A stretch of DNA of 18,024 bases from CAZVRZ01 sp964629965. Lineage in GTDB: Bacteria; Chloroflexota; Anaerolineae; Anaerolineales; UBA4823. Both the position numbers and the translations under genes were made by a program. Location of the stretch: positions 1-18,024 of the forward strand of contig CAZVRZ010000112.1 in the NCBI GenBank assembly GCA_964629965.1, in the 5' to 3' direction. How positions within the stretch are numbered: the stretch's first letter is position 1; each line of letters starts with the position of its first letter. Shown here in pieces: positions 1-8,987 of this stretch. The notes under the pieces are model-generated. The model saw nothing but the letters and a program-made list of their open reading frames with translations. It was not told where the DNA came from and ran no database searches.

Positions 1-331
1 ACGCTGACTAAAGGTCTCATGGTAAACAGCCATGGGGCTTTTGGTTTAAGAGAGGTTCGAGCCCTGCATCCTGCGGCTGCTTGGCGCCCACCACGCTGAC
101 TAAAGGTCTCATGGTAAACAGCCATGGGGCTTTTGGTTTAAGAGAGGTTCGAGCCCTGCATCCTGCGGCTGCTTGGCGCCCACCACGCTGACTAAAGGTC
201 TCATGGTAAACAGCCATGGGGCTTTTGGTTTAAGAGAGGTTCGAGCCCTGCATCCTGCGGCTGCTTGGCGCCCACCACGCTGACTAAAGGTCTCATGGTA
301 AACAGCCATGGGGCTTTTGGTTTAAGAGAGG
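1..331. repeat. Tandem array of a 92-bp unit, 3 full copies plus a 55-bp partial copy
   Basis: Units begin at 1, 93, 185 and 277. The three full copies read as identical, and the fourth breaks off after 'aagagagg' at 331. The array probably extends left of the window. Each unit contains CATGG-7 nt-CCATG (18-34 in copy 1), a 5-bp stem with a 7-nt loop, and the string GGTTCGAGCCC (54-64), which resembles a tRNA T-loop, and it ends in CCCACC followed by A. The tRNA-like parts do not assemble into one cloverleaf: only three of five T-stem pairs form and no acceptor partner exists. The 92-bp period is not a multiple of three, so the open frames across it are unlikely to be genes. Confidence 0.95.
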
Positions 332-354
332 CCTCGACAGCACGCAGTAAGGGC
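332..354. repeat. 23-bp interspersed repeat, copy A (inverted relative to 15937-15959)
   Basis: It follows directly on the truncated end of the 92-bp array. Its reverse complement matches 15937-15959 at 22 of 23 positions (shared core GACAGCACGCAGTAAGGGC). The function is unknown. It is probably part of a dispersed repeat family in this genome, because its second copy lies inside an 89-bp insert-like block. Confidence 0.7.
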
Positions 355-370
355 AATCCCCCCTCAATCC

Positions 371-402
371 CCCCTTGGTAAGCTGACTTTTACCCACATT
401 AT
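371..402. repeat. Interspersed repeat fragment, copy A (inverted relative to 4680-4713)
   Basis: The reverse complement of 371-402 aligns with 4681-4712: TAATGTGGGTAA, one mismatch, AGTCAGCTT, then a TTACCAA/TTGGTAA block followed by a G run. The 7-bp block that differs is the reverse complement of itself in the other copy, suggesting a palindromic core of type CCCCTTGGTAAGGGG. The two copies flank the exported-protein gene in inverted orientation. Confidence 0.6.
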
Positions 403-605
403 GACCAATGAGAACTGGGTGTATTGTTAAGTTAACGTAGACAACATAAAACCTGAAACAACCCACAGAAAAAAAGCCGAAAGGTTGGCATCCCAGGTTA
501 GGTTTTGCAACAGCATAGGTATCACATCAATTGCGCCAGCAATCGACCCTGCTGGCCTATCCTGGCTGCGCGGTCGCCGCTCGTTGGCCACTCAAAAACT
601 CGTCG

Positions 606-626
606 AAAAGTGGTGCACATGACCAC
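606..626 (-). terminator. Weak possible terminator for the exported-protein gene
   Basis: On the minus strand GTGGT-7 nt-ACCAC is followed at once by TTTT, about 140 bp beyond the stop codon of the gene ending at 764. The stem is only 5 bp, so this is a weak candidate. Confidence 0.25.
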
Positions 627-763
627 GTTTAAGTGCTGCTATACCCATAGGCATAGGGTTTGGCGAGTATTTCCCATTTGACAAATATTATACATCCAGT
701 TGGCGATGGCTAATCGAATTTCTAATGATCGAACCATTGGCGCAGGCTGTGAGTAATTGTTAT

Positions 764-3700
764 TCACTTGATTACTATGGGCAGTAAATTACAATACCAA
801 CCCGCAGTAACCTCCACATCGTAACCAAGAGGTGCTGGAGGAGACTCGATGTTCCCCGCATGGTCGTGAGCTTGAGTATAGAAGCCATAGCGATGGCCAG
901 GGAGACCCGTAAATAAGGCCGAGGCGTTGGTCGTCCCGGATTGCCATAAATAAGCCGGGGCTGCATCTTCTAGATCGTCCACGTAGACATCGAAATCATC
1001 TATGCCCGACCCTCCCGAATCGTCTTGTCCAGTCCAGCTTACCCAGAAGCTGTTACACATCTGGGTTCCGGTTGGTGATTGCACTGCCGATACCGGTGGG
1101 GCAGCATCCAGGGTGTTAACGAACGGGCCGCTGGGAGGCGCTGGATTATATGGATTCAGATCGAATTTAACGAAGGACTGATTGCTGATCACTGTTCCCG
1201 AGGCAAGACCGGGCTTGGGCGAGACACTGAAGCCTACCCAACCGATCTCCCAGCCCGAATCCGTAATGGGTGGTAAGAAACCCGCCAGAGGCTCGTCAGG
1301 CGGATCAAATGTGCCCGGTTCAAGGGCATGGAATTCCCAGTGGATCTCCCCGGTGGTGGGATTGAAATTGCCTTCTACATTGACCGTCATAGTTACTACC
1401 GGGGCATTCGGATAATAAGGAGACAGATCTATCCGGACGTTTTCAACATCCAGGTTGAAATATTGGGTTGGCTCCAGCTGCTCCTTCCAATCCAAAAAGC
1501 CGATTTCAGTGAAGCTGAACGTAGACCAATCGAGGTCTGCATCGAGTGTATCGGTGATGATGACGTCCACGGTTGCCGCGGCGGCGTCTTCCTTGTTCCA
1601 GAAATCGATACGATAAGCCAGTTGCCGGTTGCTGGTGATCCAACGTCGCAGCTCACTGGTGGGTGTATCGGGTGGATCCCAACCGGCTGGACCGAATTTA
1701 TCTTCGGGTGAAATGGATGTTACTGCCATGACATCTAACACCGCGCCAATCATTGCATCAATACAGTCCGAAGTGGTTTCTATCGTAGATAGGACATCCA
1801 TCACGAGATTTGCGACGAAAGTGAATGGATATAAATCGCCGGCGCAGGTGACTAATACGCCTACCATATTGTCTATCATGCTGAAGATACCCCCAGGGGG
1901 CGACCCCGAGAAGGCATAATTATAAACCCAGCAGCCCGCATCTAAAATACAACTCGCACCTGGCAAGGCGTCAGCTGCTTTTTTTATAAGCCCGGAGATG
2001 CATTTCTCTTCTGGTGTGCCTGGTGAACAGAGCATACCCATTGGATTGATCCGGGCGCGGAGTTGCAGCTGCCGGTTGGATGGCACTGTGATCGTAACTG
2101 GGATTTCGCCTGTATAGCCAGGGGGAATTGTCGGAATCAACAGTGGGATCATCACCTGGTTGCCAGACTCGACATGCTTGGGAATCTGATCCCAATCGAT
2201 CGGGTTTTTCCCTACCGGTTGCTGGGGCGACGTGATCTCGATGCCAAGTTCCCAGGTAGCGTCTGCGGGAATGCCATCGATCCAAAGCGGTATGCCTTGT
2301 GCATCAACACTGCCCGTATTGCCATACCGTACATAAAAAGTTTGCTGCCGCCCCGCTCTAATCGTCTGGCGTCCCACAATCTCCACCCAGGGCTTTGACT
2401 CACCTCCGTTCTCCACTGTAAACGGCAATGTGGCCGTAACAGCTTGAGAGTTGGGATTGGTTATCTTGATAAACCATTCTCCTGCGACGGATGCAGAAAG
2501 ATCGAAGGTGGCCGCCAAACTACGCCCATCGCTCTCGACAATGACCGTAGGAGCGCAGACATTGCTCTCCCCCGTGCGCGTCAGGCAGACTTCAGGCTGC
2601 GGGTCGAAGCATTGGCCTTGGATTTGGATCGTGACGGGTCCAGCAGTACCACCTTTCGCCGGCGTAAAGCTGGTGATCGTTGGCGCAGGGCAGCCGGGTG
2701 GAACAATTGGTGTCACATCTGCCCGGATCAGGTGATCCCGCTCCTGATCGCTTCCCTGGATCCAGGCCGAGTCGCTAAGATGGGCATAATAAATTCCAGG
2801 CTCAGGCGATGGGATCTCCAGGCTCATAGTCGGACCGCTTGTAGACCAATAAGGAGTATTCCCCAACGCGCCGGGATATACCTTGAGCTGGCTCCACAGC
2901 CCGATGGTTTCGACTTTCATGAAAAGGGAGTTCTGCCCAGCGGGTACAGTAACCTGGTACCAGGCGCTGCCCCAGGAATGTAGAATGGAGCCCACTTTCC
3001 ATTGCCCCAAGGGTATTTCGGGAAGAGCGATATCCGCAGTCAAACGCCCACTACCCGAACCGGACACTGTAAGGTAATAACTTTGGGCCCCTGGGGATGG
3101 CAATTGCAGGATTTGGTCTGAACTACCTGAGGCAGAGGCCAGCACAGTATTCCCATCATATAAAACCAGTTCGCATCCCCATGAGGCATACTTCTGCAAG
3201 GTGATAAACAAATTCTCGGCACCGATTGGCACGTCAATCCGATAGGTTATAGGGAAATCGGGTAATACGAAGATCTCTTGAGTGGCACCCATGGGGAGTA
3301 CCAATTCAGTATCTCCTCCTTGCAGGGAAAGAACATAATTGGCGGTATCCGTGCCGCCGTTGTCTCCTACCCAGATCACGTAAGTATCTGTTATGGACAA
3401 AGTTTGCCTGATTTCTACCAGGTCTAGCGACGACCAGGCCGATGCGACCAGACTGCCATCCAGGGTGTACAGGCGGATCTCAGGGTCGAAGTAGTAGCCA
3501 TTGTCGCTCAGCCTCATCCAGACCTTATCTCCGGCGCTGGCTGTGAAGGTGTAGGTGTGCATCTCGGCCAGGAGGGAGACTGTGCNNNNNNNNNNNNNNN
3601 NNNNNNNNNNNNNNNNNNNNNNNNNNNNNNNNNNNNNNNNNNNNNNNNNNNNNNNNNNNNNNNNNNNNNNNNNNNNNNNNNNNNNTGTCGCTCAGCCCAA

Positions 3701-4310
3701 CCAGGATCACATCCCCGGCGCTGGCTGTGAAGGTGTAGGTGTGCATCTCGGCCAGGAGGGAGACTGTGCCGGCTGCCGTCTGGCCGAAGGGGAGGGGCGC
3801 AGCATTACCGGGGTTGTTGAGCCGCTGCAGGAAGAGACCGTAGTTGGCAGTGTCTGTTCCATCGTAGTCGCCGGTCAGGAGGGTGTAGCTGCCAGAGAGG
3901 GAGAGGGTTTGGGTGATCTCGGCGTGGTCGCCGGTAGACCAGTTGGCGTTGAGCAGGCTGCCGTCGGGGTTGTACAGCCGCACCTGGGGGTCGAAGTAGT
4001 AGCCATTGTCGCTCAGCCCAACCAGGATCACATCCCCGGCGCTGGCTGTGAAGGTGTAGGTAAACACCTGACCCGGTGTTGCGATGGTTCCGGTGATGAT
4101 TTGGCCATAGGTAATCAGCCCTGTATTTTCATCGGTTTTATCAATGGATGGGTTATCTATCGCTATCATTCGCAAGAACCAGCTGGTTCCGGGCATATTT
4201 GATAATAGGGGAGGCCAGATAAAGACCATTAATAAAAAGGCCACTGCTCCCAAGGCGATTAAGCCCCAGATTGAGCTGGTATGAAAAGGGTTGATTCTTC
4301 CACGCAACAT
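764..4310 (-). CDS. Large exported multidomain protein (PPC-like modules, IPT/TIG, DUF11/Ig-like), interrupted by an assembly gap
   Basis: The protein starts with an N-terminal membrane segment (about residues 14-36, rich in Leu/Ala/Phe/Ile), so it is a signal-anchored surface or secreted protein. Next come repeated beta modules with the pattern YTFTASAGD...LSDNGYYFDP...GTDTANY, which resemble bacterial pre-peptidase C-terminal (PPC) domains. An IPT/TIG-like domain follows (begins PAPTITSFTP), then CARDB/DUF11-like beta domains, one with the phrase ITDTLDADLDWSTF...VISNQSFVKFDLN typical of very large exoproteins, and an Ig/FN3-like C-terminal part. The chain ends in NLLPIVIK. ATG at 4310 is preceded by GGAGGA. 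The pieces on either side of the N run are out of frame as assembled. They join in frame if the true gap is 237 bp, as the 321-bp repeat period predicts, giving about 1,227 residues. No catalytic motif is visible; adhesion or a structural surface role is inferred. Confidence 0.8.
3502..4083 (-). repeat. Tandem 321-bp (107-codon) coding repeats
   Basis: The string starting TGTCGCTCAGCC recurs at 3502, 3686 and 4007. The ungapped spacing 3686 to 4007 is 321 bp. About 55 bp are identical between the copies at 3686 and 4007. The copies encode the PPC-like modules of the exported protein; the copy at 3502 has diverged to LSD preceded by KVWMR instead of VILVG. Confidence 0.85.
3586..3685. other. 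Assembly gap of exactly 100 Ns inside a tandem protein module
   Basis: Exactly 100 Ns is a conventional placeholder for a gap of unknown size. The 55 bp to its left (3531-3585) are identical to 3715-3769 on its right, so the assembler stopped within a near-identical repeat. Confidence 0.95.
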
Positions 4311-4764
4311 AGATTCATCCTCCCCAGGAAAATTTCAAGGTAATCGGTTTAGGAATTACGCAATTCGGGGTAAAAGTTTTCGGTGTGAATCTCCATTGTA
4401 ACTCCTGATGCTTTTAAATTACATCGGTTTGCGGCGTTCATTTTCTTCGATTATAGCCTTACTTACCCACAAACACATAGCCTTACCCCCATCATTTTCC
4501 GACCCTGTATCATGGAAACCCCCAGGCGAGAGAGCGGTGGGGGAGTCTTTTCGCGCCCCGGCTGGTGCAAGAATGCGACCCTGCAAGGACAGTACGGAAA
4601 CGAGTTTCCGGTCGCTGTTTTAGCGTGACTTGTAACACGAAGCCCTGGTCACTTGCCTGGCTTCCTAATCAGGCTCACCCTAATGTGGGTAAGAGTCAGC
4701 TTGGTAAGGGGGGCTGCAGCCCTGACACCCCTCGGAGCATGCAAGGAGGGGGGTCAACTCCCGT
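4311..4764. other. Gene-free spacer between two minus-strand genes
   Basis: It separates the lipoprotein gene (upstream on the minus strand) from the exported-protein gene. It should hold the promoter of the latter, but I see no convincing -35/-10 pair. It contains several inverted repeats: CCCCCA-13 nt-TGGGGG (4519-4543) followed by AGTCTTTT, CGGAAA-CGAG-TTTCCG (4595-4610), and the palindrome GGGCTGCAGCCC (4711-4722) next to the interspersed repeat copy at 4680-4713. No coding remnant was recognised. Confidence 0.5.
4680..4713. repeat. Interspersed repeat fragment, copy B (inverted relative to 371-402)
   Basis: TAATGTGGGTAAGAGTCAGC followed by TTGGTAAGGGGGG. It is the inverted counterpart of 371-402, with the TTGGTAA/TTACCAA core flipped between the copies. 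Confidence 0.6.
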
Positions 4765-6387
4765 TTAGCGGTGGATTTTACTGGTTTCGGCCCTGCCCGC
4801 GTATGCTACCACGCTGATCCCATCTTTGCTGAGATGGCCATTATATTTGCTGCCGCTGCCAGACGAAACCCAGCCATCCATGACAAAGGGAAGCTCCCGC
4901 TCGGCGGAAATCCATTCGCCGTTGTAGCGCCGGGCCACGTGCGTGTGTGTGCCGTTGGTGATGCCGCCCTCGCAGGATGGGTGACCGATGCGCTCGCCGG
5001 CGTACAAATAGGTGCCCGGCTCAACCCGGTCACGGGTTTCGATATGCATGTAGAAGACAACCCAGCCGGTTTGCTCAAAGCCATCGGCGGATGCTGCGGG
5101 GGTGTCGATATCTTGAATGACCTGGCCCCACTCGGCGCGCACCACCGGCCCATCGGCCATGGCTACCACCCAGGCATTGCTGGTCAAACAACCCACCTGG
5201 TTGCCAGGAGGGGCAAAGTCCAAAGCGGCCCAGGGTGAGCCCGCTCCCCAGCCATCGTGCGGGCCGCCGGTGAAGTTCCACACTTCTCCACTTTCAAACG
5301 GAAGCTGCAAAACGGGCTGGGTGAGCCCCGCGGGGATGAGGGGTTCAACGGAGCGGCTGAAGGGGAAACCGAACAGGGCGTTATAGGTGGCATAGACCCC
5401 ATTTTCGGAAACAGCCTCTTCCCAATCGGCCTGCCCATCTAAGAGCGCAAACATCTGTTGGACGGCGGCCGTCCCGGCATTGATGACCGGCGAAACGGGG
5501 ATCAGGGTCTCATCTGCCAGCCTCCAGATATTCTCGGCGTTGAAGCGCCACAAATAATAGCCGCGGTTGAGGTTGTCTGCTGCCCAGGAAAGCTGGTAAT
5601 ACAGGCCTTTCCAGCGGGCATTTTCATGCCTAAGCGGGTATTTCAGGGTCTCAGGGTCTGGGTCGGGTTGGGTGAGCCAGCCGCTCTGGTACTCGAGCAC
5701 TGCCAGGAGCAAGCGCGGGTTGACCGAAAATTCTTGCGCCACGCGCTGCACGATCTGCGCGCCGCTCAGGTTTTGGTTTTCAACCCATTCATCGTAATGG
5801 GCCAGGTACCCGTTCTGGCTGGCGATGAACGACCCCACATCTAAATCGAGGCTGCCAGGGCTGTAGAGCGCTTCTGAATCGGGGATGATCTTGAAAGATG
5901 GCCCATTGGGAGAGAGCGGGTGGACTGGAATGGTCAATTTCTGCCCAATGCGCAGGTCGGCCGGATCCAATTCATTTTCTGTGACAATTTCCTCGATGGT
6001 CACATCGAAATCCTGGGCAATCTTGCCCAGCGTATCGTCGGCCCGGACGGTATATTCCACCGGTTGGGTGCGCATCTGCGGCAGATTGTGCGGCGCATCT
6101 GGGGTTGGAGAGGCCAAGGGGTAAACGGCTGTAGGGCTGTACCCAGCCCCCGGGTCAGGCGTGAGAACAAGCGGGGTAGCGACTGCCGGCGGCGGTGCAG
6201 GCACCGTATTCGTGGGCGCCGTATTCGTGGGCGGCTGCCCCTGGGTGGGGAAGACGAGGGCGGGGGGTGGGGGCGGGGTAAACTGCACCGGCGCGCCGGC
6301 CAGGAAGTTGCAGGCACACATGGCGAGTGCCAGGATGGCGGCCAGGAAGCCGTATTTATGATCGGAGGGGGTGCGCTGTGATCCCAT
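4765..6387 (-). CDS. LysM and M23-like cell-wall lipoprotein
   Basis: 540 residues. The N-terminus is a short basic stretch and a hydrophobic core ending in ...LAMCAC (Cys24, Cys26), which suggests a lipoprotein signal peptide although neither Cys has a perfect lipobox. A long Pro/Thr-rich linker (about 35-105) follows, then one LysM domain (about 110-155: YTVRADDTLGKIAQ...LRIGQKLTIPV) for peptidoglycan or glycan binding. A helical region (about 205-345: IVQRVAQEFSVNPRLLLAVLEYQSG) resembles a lysozyme/transglycosylase fold. The C-terminal M23/LytM-like domain (about 360-510) keeps Asp390, His448 (FYMHIE) and the H-x-H pair His481/His483 (GTHTHVA). The first zinc-ligand His expected four residues before Asp390 is Trp386, though His377 lies nearby, so peptidase activity is uncertain. 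The start is the only Met in front of the signal peptide; its ribosome site is weak. A role in cell-envelope turnover is inferred. Confidence 0.88.
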   Translation of the reverse strand: MGSQRTPSDHKYGFLAAILALAMCACNFLAGAPVQFTPPPPPALVFPTQGQPPTNTAPTNTVPAPPPAVATPLVLTPDPGAGYSPTAVYPLASPTPDAPHNLPQMRTQPVEYTVRADDTLGKIAQDFDVTIEEIVTENELDPADLRIGQKLTIPVHPLSPNGPSFKIIPDSEALYSPGSLDLDVGSFIASQNGYLAHYDEWVENQNLSGAQIVQRVAQEFSVNPRLLLAVLEYQSGWLTQPDPDPETLKYPLRHENARWKGLYYQLSWAADNLNRGYYLWRFNAENIWRLADETLIPVSPVINAGTAAVQQMFALLDGQADWEEAVSENGVYATYNALFGFPFSRSVEPLIPAGLTQPVLQLPFESGEVWNFTGGPHDGWGAGSPWAALDFAPPGNQVGCLTSNAWVVAMADGPVVRAEWGQVIQDIDTPAASADGFEQTGWVVFYMHIETRDRVEPGTYLYAGERIGHPSCEGGITNGTHTHVARRYNGEWISAERELPFVMDGWVSSGSGSKYNGHLSKDGISVVAYAGRAETSKIHR

Positions 6388-6485
6388 AGGTTGCTGACAT
6401 TCTACATTAAACGGATGGGAACGTCAAAGCGTAAGCGGCGAGTCATCCGCTGCCCAGCCAACATCCATGGGATCGGTTTCGATGA

Positions 6486-6513
6486 TTGTCAAAAGATCGG
6501 AAATGGTTATACT
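6486..6513 (+). promoter_or_regulatory. Sigma70-type promoter of the delta-60 repeat gene
   Basis: TTGTCA (6486-6491), a 16-bp spacer and TATACT (6508-6513) lie 45 bp before the ATG at 6558. They sit in the divergent region between the lipoprotein gene and the delta-60 gene. This was predicted by eye only. Confidence 0.5.
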
Positions 6514-6557
6514 TGTAATAGGTGTGGAAATTTCGTTCAACCACAAGGAGCGAACCC

Positions 6558-8873
6558 ATGAACCATTGTCGACGTTTTTTCAGCCTTATCAGTCTGCTGG
6601 TATTGGCAGCCTTCCTGGCCGTTCACACCGGGCTTGCCGCGACACCCCTGGATGCGCAGGCCCCCAGCGCCGCGCCCAGCCTGGACGGCAGCTTTGCCCC
6701 GGTGCTGGTCACGGCGGCAAACGTGCGCGGCATTGTACCGCTTTCCAGCGGCAAGGTGCTCATCTACGGAGACCTGAACTCGGTCAATGGCACCTTCCGC
6801 AGCCAGGTTGCCATTCTAAATTCTGACGGCAGCCTGGATACCAGTTTCACGCTTGACCCGCTCCTGGCCAAGTACGGCATCATCAATACGGTGGTGGCGG
6901 TATCCGGCGGGAAATTTCTCATAGGCGGATCTATGATCGTTCTAGGCGCTACCAGATCACAATCTTATCTTTTCCGGGTGGATGCCAGCGGTACGATTGA
7001 CCCAACATTTGACGCCGGTGGATATATCTACACTCCATACGGGCCTTACGGGCTGAACGGCCCGGTGAATGCACTGTACGTGGACGGCAGCGGCAGGATC
7101 CTGGTGGGTGGCGATTTTACCTCTCCGCACAACCACATCACCCGGCTGCTGCCCGACGGCGCCCCGGATGCCAGTTTTGATCCCGGCACAGGCACGGATG
7201 GGATCGTTTACTGCATTGCTATGCAGTCCAGCAATCACATCATTATCGGCGGGGTCTTCAACACGGTCAACGGCATCCCCAGCAATAACATAGCCCGGCT
7301 GGGGGTCAATGGCGCCTTGGATGGCGCCTTCTTTGGCAGCGGGGTGAGCGGCAGCAGCATCGGCAGTGATGGCGAGGTCAACGCCGTGGCGGTGCAGAGC
7401 AACGATGCCGTCCTGGTTGGAGGTGGGTTCGTGTACCTCAATGGCGCGATCGCTCCCCAACTGGCACGCGTCCATTCAGATGGCAGCCTGGACACGACTT
7501 TTGTGCCCATCGCCCGTGACTATCTTGATGAAGTCACCAGCGTCCTGCCCGTGGGCAGCCAGGTGGTGGTGGGAGGCTGGAACCCGATCATCTATGGGCC
7601 CAGTTATCCACTGCACCATGAAGCGCGCCTGTATGTGTTATCCTCCACCGGCGGGGAGGTGGATTATATGCCCTTCGCTGGTGATGGGACAGATGTATGG
7701 GCGTTGGCGCAGCGCAGCGACGGGAAAGTGCTGGCCGGCGGCAGTTTCGTCAAGACAACAGAATATACTCCCGTGAATTACGCCGGGGTGTTCCTGTTCA
7801 CACCCTCCCCCTTCGCCGCCGATCCGGACTTCAGCCCCCAAATTGGCGGGCAGGCGACCGTGAGAGCGTTGGCGGTCCAGAGCGATCAACAGATCCTGGC
7901 CGCGGGCAACTTCTACTATGCCAATGGCAGCCCGCATGGTGGTTTGGCCCGCCTTTCCAGCGCGGGGGCGCTCGATCAGACCCTATCCCCCGATACACGC
8001 TTCTGGACAGCCGTTGGGGTGAGGCCAGATGGAAAGATCGCTGCCGGGCAAGACGACGCCGGCTCCCTGGCCCTGTTCGAGCCGGACGGCAGCGCCGGCG
8101 CCACGGCATCTCCCGGGTGGATCTACCACCTGGTCGTCCAGCCTGACAACAAGACCCTCACCGCCACCAACCATGCCCCGGGTGTGACGCGCTTCCATGC
8201 CGATATGTCCCCAGATGCCGACTTCAGCACCAACATGGGCTCTGGCATCTCGAACGCTTTCAACCCGGATGGCGAATTCGACCGCGTGGACGCGCTGGCG
8301 CTGCAGGGGAGCAGCATCATCGCCGGGGGCTCGTTCAGCACCTTCAGCGGCGCGGTGCACCAGAACCTGGTGCGCCTGAACGCCAACGGCTCGCTGGACG
8401 CCACCTTCACGCCGCCGGCTTTCACGGTACACAGCTTCCGCAGCGAAGTGTTTGCCCTGGTGGTGCAGCCGGATGGGAAGATCCTGGTCGGCGGGCGCTT
8501 CATTACTATTGGAGGCGCAGCCAAGCCCAGCCTGGCGCGGCTGAACTCCGACGGCACGCTGGATGCCACTTTCCAATCCCCCCTGGGAGACGGGCAGATT
8601 GTGTATGCCCTGGCTCTGCAGCCGGATGGAAAGATCCTGGCAGGCGGCATCTTTGGCCTGGTGCGGCTGAACGCGGATGGCAGCCGCGATGCCACCTTCA
8701 GCCCCAACGTGAGCGGCACGGTGAAAGCCCTGGCCTTTGTCCACCCGAACAAACTGCTGCTAGGCGGCAACTTTACCTCCGTGGAAGGGCAAGCGCGCTT
8801 CAGCCTGGCACGCTATACGGTGCCGGACGCGGTCACCTGGAAGGATGTATTCCTGCCGCTTTTGAGGAAATAG
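6558..8873 (+). CDS. Secreted delta-60 repeat (beta-propeller-like) protein
   Basis: 771 residues from ATG 6558, chosen over the earlier in-frame ATG at 6522 because AAGGAG lies 7 bp before it and the protein then starts with a clean signal peptide (MNHCRRFFSLISLLVLAAFL..., cleavage near TGLAA). The rest is a string of units of about 50-60 residues with the delta-60 hallmark: a turn such as DGSLDTSF, DGTLDATF or DASFDPG, then a strand block like VQPDGKILVGGRF and LARLNSDG. At least ten units can be counted, some degenerate in the middle. Such proteins are surface or secreted and are thought to fold as beta-propellers; no enzymatic motif is seen. The chain ends in DVFLPLLRK, a tail style shared with the exported protein at 764-4310. 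The last 131 bp of this gene and the sequence after it are duplicated at 15683-15897. Confidence 0.85.
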   Translation: MNHCRRFFSLISLLVLAAFLAVHTGLAATPLDAQAPSAAPSLDGSFAPVLVTAANVRGIVPLSSGKVLIYGDLNSVNGTFRSQVAILNSDGSLDTSFTLDPLLAKYGIINTVVAVSGGKFLIGGSMIVLGATRSQSYLFRVDASGTIDPTFDAGGYIYTPYGPYGLNGPVNALYVDGSGRILVGGDFTSPHNHITRLLPDGAPDASFDPGTGTDGIVYCIAMQSSNHIIIGGVFNTVNGIPSNNIARLGVNGALDGAFFGSGVSGSSIGSDGEVNAVAVQSNDAVLVGGGFVYLNGAIAPQLARVHSDGSLDTTFVPIARDYLDEVTSVLPVGSQVVVGGWNPIIYGPSYPLHHEARLYVLSSTGGEVDYMPFAGDGTDVWALAQRSDGKVLAGGSFVKTTEYTPVNYAGVFLFTPSPFAADPDFSPQIGGQATVRALAVQSDQQILAAGNFYYANGSPHGGLARLSSAGALDQTLSPDTRFWTAVGVRPDGKIAAGQDDAGSLALFEPDGSAGATASPGWIYHLVVQPDNKTLTATNHAPGVTRFHADMSPDADFSTNMGSGISNAFNPDGEFDRVDALALQGSSIIAGGSFSTFSGAVHQNLVRLNANGSLDATFTPPAFTVHSFRSEVFALVVQPDGKILVGGRFITIGGAAKPSLARLNSDGTLDATFQSPLGDGQIVYALALQPDGKILAGGIFGLVRLNADGSRDATFSPNVSGTVKALAFVHPNKLLLGGNFTSVEGQARFSLARYTVPDAVTWKDVFLPLLRK

Positions 8874-8957
8874 ATCTGAGGGCACTGCTGTCGGGCTGGA
8901 GTTGTACTCAACTCACGGGTCTGGCGTTGCTAGCGATGCGCCTGGGCGGCCAGGATG
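8743..8957 (+). repeat. 215-bp direct repeat, left copy (3' end of the delta-60 gene plus flank)
   Basis: Matches 15683-15897 with a constant offset of 6,940 bp and four substitutions (positions 8751, 8762, 8801 and 8937), no indels. This copy is continuous with the intact gene, so it is the likely source. It ends at CAGGATG. Confidence 0.97.
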
Positions 8958-8987
8958 ATGGGATCTACACATAAGCCGGCGGTGCAA

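Larger units (their letters stand above)
332..763. other. Gene-free stretch with fragments of interspersed repeats
   Basis: No convincing coding sequence is seen on either strand. The left part carries two short repeats that recur elsewhere in the window (332-354 and 371-402, listed separately). The right part is the 3' flank of the exported-protein gene on the minus strand. It holds a possible minus-strand terminator near 606-626 and an inverted repeat over that gene's stop codon (749-767). A TTGACA string occurs at 674-679 or a few bases from there, but no good -10 partner follows at the usual spacing. Confidence 0.6.

Noticed and set aside
17..309. Two 66-codon minus-strand open frames in the repeat array
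   Set aside because: They are the same repeat read in shifting phase because 92 is not a multiple of 3. They have no ribosome site or protein-like composition.
1..331. CRISPR array or tandem tRNA genes in the 92-bp repeats
   Set aside because: The whole unit is identical with no variable spacers. The tRNA-like pieces do not form one cloverleaf: the T-loop string reads on the plus strand, while the 5/7 hairpin only has a U33-like base on the minus strand, and no acceptor stem exists.
4595..4610. Hairpin CGGAAA-CGAG-TTTCCG as a terminator
   Set aside because: No T run follows on either strand, and no gene ends close by in a matching orientation.
7983..8744. 253-codon minus-strand open frame opposite the delta-60 gene
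   Set aside because: It mirrors the repeat pattern of the sense gene and has no independent start signal or domain.
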